Assembly (NCBI GenBank): GCA_964473995.1
Contig: CAYYRB010000014.1
Location: 1-45,277 of the forward strand
DNA: 45,277 nucleotides
Direction of reading: 5' to 3'
From: JAKRSD01 sp964473995
Lineage (GTDB): Bacteria > Bacteroidota > Bacteroidia > CAIKAF01
Both the position numbers and the translations under genes were made by a program. The notes beneath the pieces were generated by a model that searched no databases, was not told where the DNA came from, and saw only the letters and a list, made by a program, of their open reading frames with translations. Every line of letters begins with the position of its first letter. The first letter of the stretch is position 1. Positions 1-7,810 of the stretch are shown piece by piece.

Positions 1-154
1 CGACGGGCGGGAAACCCTGGTCTGTCTCACGGAGGATGGTCGTTTTTTTTTGGAGAGGCTGACTGATTTTCTGGAGCACGAAGAACGTGTTTTGCCCCTC
101 AGTGAGGCCGAGGCATGGACATTAAATGAGTTGTTGGACAAGTGTAGAGATTGA
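1..154 (+). CDS. MarR-like transcriptional regulator, C-terminal fragment
   Basis: This is the 3' end of a gene cut by the window edge, read in the frame starting at base 2 and ending in TGA at 152-154. The 50 visible residues begin DGRETLVCLTEDGRFFLERL and end in LLDKCRD. The LT-x-x-GR-x-x-L-x-x-L pattern followed by an acidic stretch and a Leu-rich helix (SEAEAWTLNELLDK) resembles the wing and C-terminal dimerisation helix of MarR-family winged-helix regulators. The DNA-recognition helix lies outside the window, so the assignment is an inference. The next genes on the same strand are pirin and YceI, both plausible targets of a stress- or phenolic-responsive MarR regulator. It could also be another winged-helix family. 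Confidence 0.5.
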   Translation, partial: DGRETLVCLTEDGRFFLERLTDFLEHEERVLPLSEAEAWTLNELLDKCRD

Positions 155-343
155 TTTTTGATTATATAAATGTATATACATGCATGTGGTGATTTATAAA
201 AAGAATCCGTTTGTTTTATTCAGGCGTCGGGAGCGGGAAAATACCGGTCCGAATTTTGTTTTTGGAATCACCGTTTTCCGCATGGTATTTTGCGGTAGCC
301 CTGAAGAAAATCTGAAGCCCTATTCATCGTATAACATGTCCGT
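155..343. promoter_or_regulatory. Intergenic region with overlapping palindromes upstream of pirin
   Basis: This gene-free gap lies between the regulator fragment and pirin. It contains two overlapping perfect palindromes: ATGTATATACAT at 170-181 and ACATGCATGT at 178-187. AT-rich palindromes of this kind are typical MarR operators, and the probable MarR gene ends only 16 bp upstream. A role as operator is inference. No clear TAnnTTTG promoter was found before the pirin start. Confidence 0.35.
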
Positions 344-1057
344 ATGAAAACAATAGTGCATAAAGCCGATTCGCGTGGCAAAGTTGATCATGGATGGCTC
401 CGCGCCAATCATACGTTCAGCTTCGCCGGTTATTACAATCCTGAGCGTATCCATTTCGGTGTGTTGCGCGTGCTTAATGATGATTGGGTGGCGGGAGGAA
501 TGGGCTTCGGGATGCACCCGCACGATAATATGGAAATTATCAGCATTCCGCTTTCCGGAGCCTTGCGACACCGCGATAATATGGGCAATGAAGGTGTTAT
601 CACAGCGGGCGAGGTACAGGTTATGAGTGCGGGTACGGGCGTGTTACACAGTGAGGTGAATGCGCATGCAGCCGAGCCTGCCACCTTGCTTCAAATCTGG
701 CTTTTGCCTGCCCAAAAATCCGTGGAGCCCCGATACGATCAGGCGGCTTTCGATTTTTCAAAAGAAAATGAATGGGTACAGATTGTTTCTCCCGTGGGTT
801 CAGACGAGCCCGGATTGAAGATTCACCAGGATGCCCGTTTTTATCTCGGACGCCTTAAACAAGGTTTTGAGGATGAATATGCGATTAAATCAGTCCGCCA
901 CGGTATGTATGTTTTTGTCATTGAAGGTATGCTCAACGTGAATAATCAGCCGCTTCATGCCCGCGACGGATATGGGCTTTGGGATACGGGATCTGTTTCT
1001 GTCCGGGCCGACCAAGATGCCTTCGTGCTGATCATGGATATTCCCATGCAGATATAA
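344..1057 (+). CDS. Pirin family protein
   Basis: The 237-residue product matches the bacterial pirin family (YhhW-like bicupin). Visible landmarks are the N-terminal stretch with HTFSFAGYYNPERIHFG (residues 23-39), the metal-binding cupin segment GFGMHPHDNMEIISIPLSG, and the conserved region VQVMSAGTGVLHSE. The two His of HPH, the His of LHSE and the following acidic residue are the usual metal ligands. Some members have quercetin 2,3-dioxygenase activity and others act as redox-sensing regulators; the substrate here is unknown. Length is normal for the family. The gene is followed after 37 bp by a YceI gene on the same strand, so the two are probably cotranscribed, and both may be controlled by the MarR-like regulator upstream. 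Confidence 0.9.
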   Translation: MKTIVHKADSRGKVDHGWLRANHTFSFAGYYNPERIHFGVLRVLNDDWVAGGMGFGMHPHDNMEIISIPLSGALRHRDNMGNEGVITAGEVQVMSAGTGVLHSEVNAHAAEPATLLQIWLLPAQKSVEPRYDQAAFDFSKENEWVQIVSPVGSDEPGLKIHQDARFYLGRLKQGFEDEYAIKSVRHGMYVFVIEGMLNVNNQPLHARDGYGLWDTGSVSVRADQDAFVLIMDIPMQI

Positions 1058-1094
1058 CATCGAAAATCAATTATAAACCATAAATCAAAGTAAA

Positions 1095-1628
1095 ATGAGC
1101 AAGTCAACCTGGGTGATAGACCCATCGCACAGCCACATCGGGTTTAAAGTGAAACACCTGATGATCTCCACCGTTTCCGGTGAGTTTACCCGCTATTCGG
1201 CCACCGTGCAGGCTGAGGATGACCGGTTTTCCGGTCTGGAAGCCGCTTTTACGGCTGAAGTGGCATCCATCACTACGCAGAACGAGCAGCGTGACGGGCA
1301 TTTGAAATCGGCCGACTTTTTCGATGCGGAACATTTCCCCAACATCGTATTCAAAAGCACAGGCGTAAAGAAAACGGACGATGATGAATTTGAGTTGCAT
1401 GGCGAACTCACAATCAAAGCGGTGACCCGGCCGATACAACTGGAAGTGGATTTTTCCGGGGTTGTTGCCGATCCCTACGGAAACACCAAAGCGGGATTTT
1501 CCTTAAAAGGTAAAATAAGCCGTGCCGACTTCGGACTTGTCTGGAGTGCGGTGACGGAGGCCGGCCACGTGGTAGTGAGTGATGAAGTAAAATTCGCCAT
1601 GGAAGTACAGCTGGTTAAGCAAGGGTAA
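1095..1628 (+). CDS. YceI family protein
   Basis: The 177-residue protein is a YceI-like lipocalin-fold protein. It opens with the family signature W-x-x-DPSHS-x-x-x-F-x-V-K-H (residues 6-20) and contains ADFFDAEHFPNIVFKST and GELTIKAVTRPIQLEV, both hallmark blocks. Members bind polyisoprenoids or other amphiphilic molecules in a beta-barrel. There is no signal peptide, so this copy is likely cytoplasmic, unlike periplasmic E. coli YceI. It sits 37 bp behind the pirin gene; a pirin-YceI pair next to a MarR regulator is a common bacterial arrangement. A strong hairpin terminator follows 22 bp after the stop. Confidence 0.92.
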   Translation: MSKSTWVIDPSHSHIGFKVKHLMISTVSGEFTRYSATVQAEDDRFSGLEAAFTAEVASITTQNEQRDGHLKSADFFDAEHFPNIVFKSTGVKKTDDDEFELHGELTIKAVTRPIQLEVDFSGVVADPYGNTKAGFSLKGKISRADFGLVWSAVTEAGHVVVSDEVKFAMEVQLVKQG

Positions 1629-1649
1629 ACCGTAACCGGCAATTTTTTC

Positions 1650-1684
1650 AAAAACCGCTTCGGAGTATCGGAGCGGTTTTTTGC
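1650..1684. terminator. Bidirectional terminator between convergent genes
   Basis: AAAACCGCT at 1651-1659 pairs with AGCGGTTTT at 1672-1680. A T run follows on the plus strand and an A-rich run precedes the stem, so it works in both directions. It lies between the YceI gene and the convergent membrane-protein gene. Confidence 0.85.
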
Positions 1685-1685
1685 A

Positions 1686-2114
1686 TCAGGAGGCTGCCAT
1701 GATAATCAGGATGAGCAACAACAGCCTAGCCGACCAGCCGAGTACTCTTACCGTATGCAGTTTCATGAATCTGGAGAGGCCCTCTGCATCTTCAGGCCCG
1801 TTGATTTTTTTGAGTTGAGGATTCAGATAGGTAAAAGTGAATATCAACAGCGCCACCAGCAGCGCAAGCGATACGGCTAAGTAAGGGTAGGAGGGACTTT
1901 GGGTGGCCAGCAGCATGAGCGTGAAGCCGGTGAGCGCTTCAAACGCCATTAGCGGGTAGGATATCATGATGGTGACCCGGCGACGGTTGTCCAAATATTC
2001 CGCCCAACGCGAAGCATTTACGAAAGGAGTAAGGGGGTAATGTACCACGTGCATGAACCACGACATGGCCGTTACGGCTATGCAGAGCAATATGTGAAAA
2101 TAGAATACAGCCAT
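1686..2114 (-). CDS. Small four-helix membrane protein (DUF1772/anthrone-oxygenase-like)
   Basis: The 142-residue protein has about four hydrophobic segments (roughly residues 3-22, 49-70, 78-98 and 123-141). It carries the motif VHYPLTPFV followed by EYLDNRRRVTIMISYPLMAFE. The H-Y-P pattern after the first helix, a short amphipathic stretch and then further helices resembles small integral membrane proteins of the DUF1772/anthrone oxygenase-like group, but this is only a pattern match. The ATG at 2114 is preferred over an in-frame TTG three codons upstream, with a TACCTTTG promoter element 31 bp before it. It is divergent from the GtrA cluster and convergent with YceI. Function unknown. Confidence 0.65.
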   Translation of the reverse strand: MAVFYFHILLCIAVTAMSWFMHVVHYPLTPFVNASRWAEYLDNRRRVTIMISYPLMAFEALTGFTLMLLATQSPSYPYLAVSLALLVALLIFTFTYLNPQLKKINGPEDAEGLSRFMKLHTVRVLGWSARLLLLILIIMAAS

Positions 2115-2145
2115 AACAAACAAACAAATAAATAGGTTCTTAGTT

Positions 2146-2153
2146 CAAAGGTA
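2146..2153 (-). promoter_or_regulatory. Bacteroidota -7 element (TACCTTTG) of the 1686-2114 gene
   Basis: The minus strand reads TACCTTTG, a perfect TAnnTTTG match 31 bp upstream of the ATG at 2114. No clear -33 TTTG was seen. Confidence 0.55.
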
Positions 2154-2192
2154 GCCAAACCGCCGTGAACTTTCCCATGTGCCGGCATTTGG

Positions 2193-2200
2193 TATATTTG
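2193..2200 (+). promoter_or_regulatory. -7 element (TATATTTG) of the glycosylation cluster
   Basis: A perfect TAnnTTTG match ends 11 bp before the ATG at 2212. Its position supports that start over the in-frame ATG at 2179, which would lie upstream of the promoter. Confidence 0.6.
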
Positions 2201-2211
2201 GCCTTCTTTTC

Positions 2212-2592
2212 ATGAACGAAACCTTACTCATACTCATTAAATTTGCTCTGGTGGGTGCCTCCGGAGTTTTGGTGGATTTTGGCGCGACATGGTTTCTGAA
2301 AGAAAAGATACGCATGCCTAAATATGGTGCCAACAGCCTGGGATTCATGTTGGCTGCATCCAATAACTTTATATGGAACCGGGTATGGACATTTAAAAGT
2401 GAGAATCCTGATCTGGCCTTGCAGTATCTCATTTTTATTTTGGTTTCGTTGGGCGGCTTGGCCTTTAATAACGCCGCCTTGTGGTTTTTTCATGAAAAGC
2501 GCCACATGCCGTTTTATGTTTCGAAAATATTGGCCGTATTCGTAGCCATGTTCTGGAATTTTTTCGGGTATAAATTTTTTGCCTTCCGATGA
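2212..2592 (+). CDS. GtrA family membrane protein (putative polyprenyl-P-sugar flippase)
   Basis: The 126-residue protein has the four-helix layout of GtrA. It begins with LIKFALVGASGVLVDFGATW, includes the conserved N-x-x-x-F segment ASNNFIWNRVWTF and ends in the typical FWNFFGYKFFAFR. GtrA proteins are thought to move undecaprenyl-phosphate-linked sugars across the inner membrane. It starts a tight gene run: its TGA overlaps the ATG of the following FkbM methyltransferase. The usual partner of GtrA, a dolichol-phosphate-mannose-synthase-like GT2, is present downstream as part of a fusion gene (6386-7810), and a GT-C-type enzyme that could use the flipped sugar lies between them. Confidence 0.88.
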   Translation: MNETLLILIKFALVGASGVLVDFGATWFLKEKIRMPKYGANSLGFMLAASNNFIWNRVWTFKSENPDLALQYLIFILVSLGGLAFNNAALWFFHEKRHMPFYVSKILAVFVAMFWNFFGYKFFAFR

Positions 2593-3335
2593 CGAATTTT
2601 TCCATCAAAATCGGTCACTTTCTTTTTCGTTATATGTTTCCCGTATATAACATGATTTATCCGATGTTTAAAAACAGGCAGGATAAAAGGGAAATTTCCA
2701 TTCTCCGGGAGCAAATAAAACTAAATGATGTGGTTCTGGATATCGGTGCCAATATCGGCTTCTATACCCAAATGCTTTCAAAACTGGTAGGTCGGAAGGG
2801 AAAAGTGTATGCATTTGAACCCGATTTGCTTAATTTTAAAAGGTTGCAAGAGAACTGCGGCAGACTTCCCAACGTGGAATTGAATAACAAGGCGGTAAGC
2901 GATTCGACAGGGAAAATTAAATTTTACAAAAGTGCGTTATTAAACGTCGATCACCGTACCTATCCGGGTGATTTTTATGAAAGTATTGAGGAGATTGATT
3001 GCATTTGTCTGGATAGCTTTTTACCGGAAAACCCCAAAATTGATTTTATTAAAATAGACATACAGGGGTATGAAACTGCTGCATTCCGTGGGATGCGAAA
3101 TATTCTGAAACAAAATCCTCAAGTTAAAATTCTAAGCGAATTTTGGCCGCATGGCTTGCAACAGGCAGGTGAAAATGCGGAAGCATTTCTCACTATTTTT
3201 TGGGATGCCGGATTGCGGGTTTTCTTTGTTACGGAAACCGGTTTTGAACCTATTACGCCCGAGAATTGGAAGCAGTATAATCGTCAGGGATTTTCGGCAT
3301 ATATGAATATATTTGTTACCCGCAATTTGGACTAA
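2589..3335 (+). CDS. FkbM family methyltransferase (copy 1)
   Basis: The 248-residue protein has a Rossmann-type SAM-binding motif, VVLDIGANIGFYTQ (about residues 47-60), an acidic loop, AFEPD, and the FkbM hallmark IDFIKIDIQGYE near residue 155. Members O-methylate sugars or small molecules. The ATG overlaps the GtrA stop (ATGA), and the next gene starts 1 bp after its stop, so translation is probably coupled. Context suggests methylation of a glycan or a lipid-linked sugar. The substrate cannot be read from the sequence. A second FkbM gene lies on the other side of the GT-C-like gene. Confidence 0.88.
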   Translation: MTNFSIKIGHFLFRYMFPVYNMIYPMFKNRQDKREISILREQIKLNDVVLDIGANIGFYTQMLSKLVGRKGKVYAFEPDLLNFKRLQENCGRLPNVELNNKAVSDSTGKIKFYKSALLNVDHRTYPGDFYESIEEIDCICLDSFLPENPKIDFIKIDIQGYETAAFRGMRNILKQNPQVKILSEFWPHGLQQAGENAEAFLTIFWDAGLRVFFVTETGFEPITPENWKQYNRQGFSAYMNIFVTRNLD

Positions 3336-3336
3336 A

Positions 3337-5148
3337 ATGGCAACCAAAAAAAATACGAAAACTACCCAAATTCCCAAAACCGTCAGTCGAAAACCGGCCG
3401 TGGTCGAAGCTGATTTGATTGATCGTTTTGATCTCTTCTTGGGAAGGCATTCAAGGTCAATTTTTTGGGGCATTTTAGGGCTGGTTACCTGTTTGGTCAT
3501 CGGTTTGTTCGAAATGAAAATCGGTCTTGCCAACGATGATGCATTATACATTGAAGCCGGAAATAATTATGCAAAGGACTTTTTTAGTTATTTTTATAAG
3601 GCTACGGCTCCTTTATATAGCATGGTCGTAGGTGTGCTCATTCTCTTATTTGGCCCCAAGTTGGTAGTATTGAAAGCATTTTCAAGCCTATTTTTTTTAA
3701 TCTCCTTATTCCTGATGTATCGGGCCTATCGGAATCGGATTCCGAATGCTGTTTTGTTTGCCGCATTATTTATTACGGGAACGAATTATTTATTCTTGAT
3801 TCACGCGGCACTTACCTACACGGAGTGCTTTTTTGCCATGGTGCAGATGCTTTTCATTTGGGCTGTTTTCAACCTGCTTGAAAAACTGGAAACGGAAAAA
3901 TTCCCATGGAAAAACTGGATGTTGTTCGGTGCCTCGGTCGGTTTGTTATACATGACCCGTAATGTAGCGGCTGCGGCAATCTTTGCGATTTTGGCCTATT
4001 TTCTTTTATACCGTCAATTTCGAAATTTGATTACGGCAGTTGTTTTTGGTTTTTGTTTTATCCTGCTTTACGAAAGCGTGAAATACCTGATTTGGGATCT
4101 TCCGTTTTTTAGTCAGTTTTCCAATCAGGGAACGATGATGGTTCGTAAAGATATTTTCAATCCCGCGGATCCGAACAATACGGCTGAAACCTCAGGCGGT
4201 TTTTTTGTTCGTTTTTGGGGCAATGCTGAGGTATATATCGGTCAACGTTTTTGGGAATTGTTGGGCATCCTTGATGCCAACCGTAAAATGGAGCCCGCTG
4301 CCAAAACTATGTTGACCCTGTTTACGTTGCTGATTTTTCTTCCAGGCCTGATTTTTAGTTACATTCGGAAAAACAAGTATGTTTTGATATCCTGTTTATA
4401 CTTTGGTGCATTATCGGGTGCAACCTATTTTGGAATTCATGTATATTGGGCTCAGGCCCGATTAATCATGATTTATTTTCCGTTTATTTTTATTATGATT
4501 TTTTACGGCTGGCGAGAGTTGTTCCGAACCAAATTCTTGAGCGGATATACGTTTTTTTGGTTTTTGATTTTGGCTATATTTTTACTCCCAAATGTTGTTC
4601 TTTCCGTAAGTGCAATTCCTGCCAATCTTCGAATTTTAGCTAAAAATGCTTCCGGAGATGAATTTTATGGATATACAACGGATTGGAAAAACTTTTTTGA
4701 AGCCAGTCGCTATTGTTCGCGCCAATTACCTGAAGGCAGTTACGTGGCCAGCCGCAGGGCGCCCATGTCTTATGTTTATGGCGATTTTAAGGAATTCTAT
4801 CCGGTTTACAGCCTCACTTCGAATGATCCGGATAGTTTGCTGATGAAATTTAAAGAGAATAAGGTAACCCATGTCCTGCTTGCAGAGCTCCGCATTAATC
4901 CCAAACGGTATATACCCGGCCGATTTATTAATACGTTGCATCGATATGTTATGGTCATTGCCCAAAAGTATCCCAACGTGTTCAAGTTGGTGCACAAGGT
5001 CGGCGTTCAGGAAGTATCCGAAATCTATGAAATTCGATATGAATTTGCCACACCGGAATACACCAACCCAGAATATCTTAAGTCGTCATCGTCTGAAATC
5101 AGTCCCCCTCAAACTAGTGAGGATGAAAATGCGGATACGGCAAAGTAA
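3337..5148 (+). CDS. GT-C-type membrane glycosyltransferase (GT39/ArnT-like)
   Basis: The 603-residue polytopic protein has a soluble N-terminus of about 40 residues, roughly ten or more membrane helices, and a soluble C-terminal domain from about residue 455 to 603. The first large external loop carries an acidic pair in GLANDDALYIEAG (D67, D68), the position where GT-C enzymes such as PMT, ArnT and GT39 members hold their catalytic acidic residue. Such enzymes transfer a sugar from a polyprenyl phosphate donor on the periplasmic face. The start at 3337 follows the previous stop by 1 bp and is preferred over the ATG at 3313 inside the upstream gene. The C-terminus is low-complexity (SSSSEISPPQTSEDEN). 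The acceptor is unknown. Confidence 0.72.
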   Translation: MATKKNTKTTQIPKTVSRKPAVVEADLIDRFDLFLGRHSRSIFWGILGLVTCLVIGLFEMKIGLANDDALYIEAGNNYAKDFFSYFYKATAPLYSMVVGVLILLFGPKLVVLKAFSSLFFLISLFLMYRAYRNRIPNAVLFAALFITGTNYLFLIHAALTYTECFFAMVQMLFIWAVFNLLEKLETEKFPWKNWMLFGASVGLLYMTRNVAAAAIFAILAYFLLYRQFRNLITAVVFGFCFILLYESVKYLIWDLPFFSQFSNQGTMMVRKDIFNPADPNNTAETSGGFFVRFWGNAEVYIGQRFWELLGILDANRKMEPAAKTMLTLFTLLIFLPGLIFSYIRKNKYVLISCLYFGALSGATYFGIHVYWAQARLIMIYFPFIFIMIFYGWRELFRTKFLSGYTFFWFLILAIFLLPNVVLSVSAIPANLRILAKNASGDEFYGYTTDWKNFFEASRYCSRQLPEGSYVASRRAPMSYVYGDFKEFYPVYSLTSNDPDSLLMKFKENKVTHVLLAELRINPKRYIPGRFINTLHRYVMVIAQKYPNVFKLVHKVGVQEVSEIYEIRYEFATPEYTNPEYLKSSSSEISPPQTSEDENADTAK

Positions 5149-5177
5149 TTTAGTTTAGAACGAATAAAAAAGCACTT

Positions 5178-6035
5178 ATGAAACAATTGGGCAGCTTATT
5201 GCCTCTAACTTTACTACGTATTTTTGGAGCTAAAATTTTATTTTTTTTTGTACGGTTGTTCGTTCGTAAAAATAAAATAGTAACCCGGAGAAATAACATA
5301 AATTTTGAGCTCGACCTCGGCGAAGGGATTGATTTATCCATTTACCTTTTTGGAAATTTTCAAGCCCACGTATTTAAAAATAAATTCATCAACATAAACC
5401 CCGAATCCAACCCGGTAATTGTTGACGTGGGAGCCAATATCGGAGCCATGAGTCTTCGATTTGCAGAACAATTTAATGCCACTGTTTACGGATTTGAACC
5501 AACCGACTATGCTTTCGGGAAATTAAAACGCAATTTGGAGCTGAATCCCGAATTGTCAAAACGAATCTCTGTTACCCAATGTTTCCTGTCCGATAAAAAT
5601 GAAGATAACCCGAATTTAATTGCGTATTCAAGCTGGCGGGTTGACGGGAAATCTTTTTCTGAAACGCATCCGTTGCACGGCGGCAGTGCCATGTCGGCTG
5701 AAAATATTCCTTCTTTCCGCTTAGATACATGGCTTGAGACAAATGTCATCCAAAAAGTGGATTTGATTAAGATTGATACCGACGGTCACGAATACGAAGT
5801 GCTTGCGGGATCTACGCGCATTCTGGCTCAGTTTAAACCGATTGTTATTTTTGAAGCAAGTGTTTACCAAATGAAAGAAAACGGGGTGCAATTTTCCGAT
5901 TTTGAGAACATATTCAGACCCCTCGGTTATAAAATATACAATGCGCGAAATAACAGGGAGATTACTCCTGAGAATTCTTCACGTATGGTACCCGAGAAAA
6001 CCGGAATAGATTTAATCGCCGTTCCTGAAAAATAA
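5178..6035 (+). CDS. FkbM family methyltransferase (copy 2)
   Basis: The 285-residue protein contains the SAM-binding motif VIVDVGANIGAMSLRF (about residues 77-92), FEPTDYAFGKLKRNL, and the FkbM signature VDLIKIDTDGHEYEVLAG near residue 192. It is clearly diverged from copy 1 and not a recent duplicate. It starts 29 bp after the GT-C gene and probably belongs to the same transcript. The N-terminal region (residues 1-35) is hydrophobic and basic, possibly a membrane-associated segment. Two FkbM enzymes around one glycosyltransferase suggests a glycan methylated at two positions or on two sugars; this is inference. Confidence 0.88.
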   Translation: MKQLGSLLPLTLLRIFGAKILFFFVRLFVRKNKIVTRRNNINFELDLGEGIDLSIYLFGNFQAHVFKNKFININPESNPVIVDVGANIGAMSLRFAEQFNATVYGFEPTDYAFGKLKRNLELNPELSKRISVTQCFLSDKNEDNPNLIAYSSWRVDGKSFSETHPLHGGSAMSAENIPSFRLDTWLETNVIQKVDLIKIDTDGHEYEVLAGSTRILAQFKPIVIFEASVYQMKENGVQFSDFENIFRPLGYKIYNARNNREITPENSSRMVPEKTGIDLIAVPEK

Positions 6036-6385
6036 AACGCAGGCTTAATACGGTTTCTTTATCAGCCTTAGTTCTATAAAAATAAAGACGAGATTAATTG
6101 GCCTTGCACTGCTTATCCCCGCAAATAGGGAATGGCTCTTTGATTATTGCCGTTGCAAGATGGCGGTCTGAACCGATTTCCATTTATAGTGCGATGGATG
6201 GGTTTCATCTGTTTTTAAATCAGGTGTTTATTTGCGAAATGACAACCGTAGAAGACGATTTGTTTAGATCGGATTAGCCATAAGTAAATAGGGCATTTTT
6301 TATCTGCGGGAAGTGCATGCGGCTCTTTTTCATATGCAAAGCCTTACATTCGTACTGAATTCAATTTCGAGCTTCATTTAAAATT
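6036..6385. other. Intergenic region without a recognisable gene
   Basis: These 350 AT-rich bases separate the second FkbM gene from the methyltransferase-GT2 fusion. One frame is open from a TTG at 6098 to TAG at 6277 (59 codons), but its translation looks like no protein family and has no ATG at its start. No terminator hairpin, RNA gene or perfect promoter consensus was found. Confidence 0.5.
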
Positions 6386-7810
6386 ATGACATCAGCCAGT
6401 TCACCGAAAAAGGAATATTTTGACAGTATTGCCCAAGGGTTAAGCGAATACAGAAGAACCAGAAAGTATTACTGGAACGATATAGTAGATTATTGTAATT
6501 TCTACATACAGCCGCACGAATCGGTGCTTGAGATCGGTTGTGCCAACGGGGATACGCTCTCCAAGTTAAATGGAACGAGAAAGGTTGGTATTGATTTCAG
6601 TGGAAAAATGATTGAAGAAGCCTTAAAGGCGCATCCCGGAATCACGTTTCATCAAATGAATGCGGAACAGATTTCCCTGACTGAAAAATTTGATGTGATT
6701 GTTATATCCAACACCATCGGTTTTGTGGATGACGTACAGGCCGTTTTTCAGCAATTGCGAAACGTGTCTCATCCGCGTACGCGCCTCATCATCACCTACT
6801 ACAACCAGCTTTGGGAACCCCTGCTGAATTTGGGCGAGACGCTCGGTTTTAAAAAGAGAACGCCTGAGCAGAGTTGGCTTTCCACCAAGGATATCAAAAA
6901 CCTGCTGTATCTCGCCGGATTCGAAAGCTTCAGGGAAACCCGCAGGCTGCTTTTTCCCTTTTATATTCCCCTGTTTTCTCGGTTGATGAACAAATATGTG
7001 GCTCATCTGCCTTTTTTCAACGCATTCTCCATCAACAGCTTCATCAATGCCCGGCCCATGCCCGACCCTGCAGCGGATGTGTCACAGGCCTATTCTACCA
7101 CCGTGGTCATTCCTGCCCGAAACGAAGCCGGCAACATTGAGAATGCCATCCTTCGTTTGCCCCGTTTCGGCAAAAACGTGGAAATTATTTTTGTGGAAGG
7201 AAACAGCACGGACAATACCTGGGAAATTATTCTGGAGGTACAGAAAAAGTATGCCCACACACACGACATTAAAGCCATACGGCAGGATGGAAAAGGCAAG
7301 GGAGATGCGGTGCGCAAGGGATATTCCATCGCTACGGGAGATATCCTGATGATTCTGGATGCGGATTTGACGGTACCTCCGGAAGACATACCGAAGTTTT
7401 ATTACGCCTTGGCTTCGGGCAAAGCGGAATTCATCAACGGTTCACGCTTGGTTTACCCTATGGAGAAAAAGGCCATGCGCTTTTTGAATATGTTGGGGAA
7501 TAAATTTTTCAGCATGGTGTTCAGTTGGCTCCTCGAGCAAAACATAAAAGACACGCTCTGCGGTACCAAGGTGATGTTCCGCGAAGATTACCTCAGGCTG
7601 ATTGAAAACCGTACCTTTTTCGGTGAATTTGACCCCTTCGGGGATTTCGATTTACTTTTCGGCGCCTACAAACTCAATCTTAAAATCGTGGATTTGCCCA
7701 TCCGCTACCGCGACCGTACCTACGGATCCACCAATATATCCCGATTCAAACATGGGTTGCTCCTGCTGCGTATGTGTTGGTTTGCCTCAGGTAAAATAAA
7801 ATTCATCTGA
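6386..7810 (+). CDS. Fused class I methyltransferase and family 2 glycosyltransferase
   Basis: The 474-residue protein has two enzymes in one chain. Residues 1 to about 215 form a SAM-dependent methyltransferase with motif I SVLEIGCANGDTL (46-58), DFSGKM (70-75) and an acidic segment FDVIVISNT. Residues about 237 to 474 form a GT2 of the polyprenyl-phosphate mannose/glucose synthase type: TTVVIPARNEAGNIE, EGNSTDNTWE, DGKGKGDAVRKGY and the metal-binding DAD (325-327), then a C-terminal stretch with FGDFDLLFGAYK and R-x-Y-G-S-T-N. The GT2 half is the classic partner of GtrA, encoded 4 kb upstream. The last 8 bp overlap the convergent gene at 7803-9104. No frameshift is needed, so the fusion is real in this assembly. 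Confidence 0.88.
   Translation: MTSASSPKKEYFDSIAQGLSEYRRTRKYYWNDIVDYCNFYIQPHESVLEIGCANGDTLSKLNGTRKVGIDFSGKMIEEALKAHPGITFHQMNAEQISLTEKFDVIVISNTIGFVDDVQAVFQQLRNVSHPRTRLIITYYNQLWEPLLNLGETLGFKKRTPEQSWLSTKDIKNLLYLAGFESFRETRRLLFPFYIPLFSRLMNKYVAHLPFFNAFSINSFINARPMPDPAADVSQAYSTTVVIPARNEAGNIENAILRLPRFGKNVEIIFVEGNSTDNTWEIILEVQKKYAHTHDIKAIRQDGKGKGDAVRKGYSIATGDILMILDADLTVPPEDIPKFYYALASGKAEFINGSRLVYPMEKKAMRFLNMLGNKFFSMVFSWLLEQNIKDTLCGTKVMFREDYLRLIENRTFFGEFDPFGDFDLLFGAYKLNLKIVDLPIRYRDRTYGSTNISRFKHGLLLLRMCWFASGKIKFI

Noticed and set aside
6098..6277. 59-codon open frame between the second FkbM gene and the fusion gene
   Set aside because: It begins with TTG right after a stop, has no promoter, and its translation resembles no protein family.
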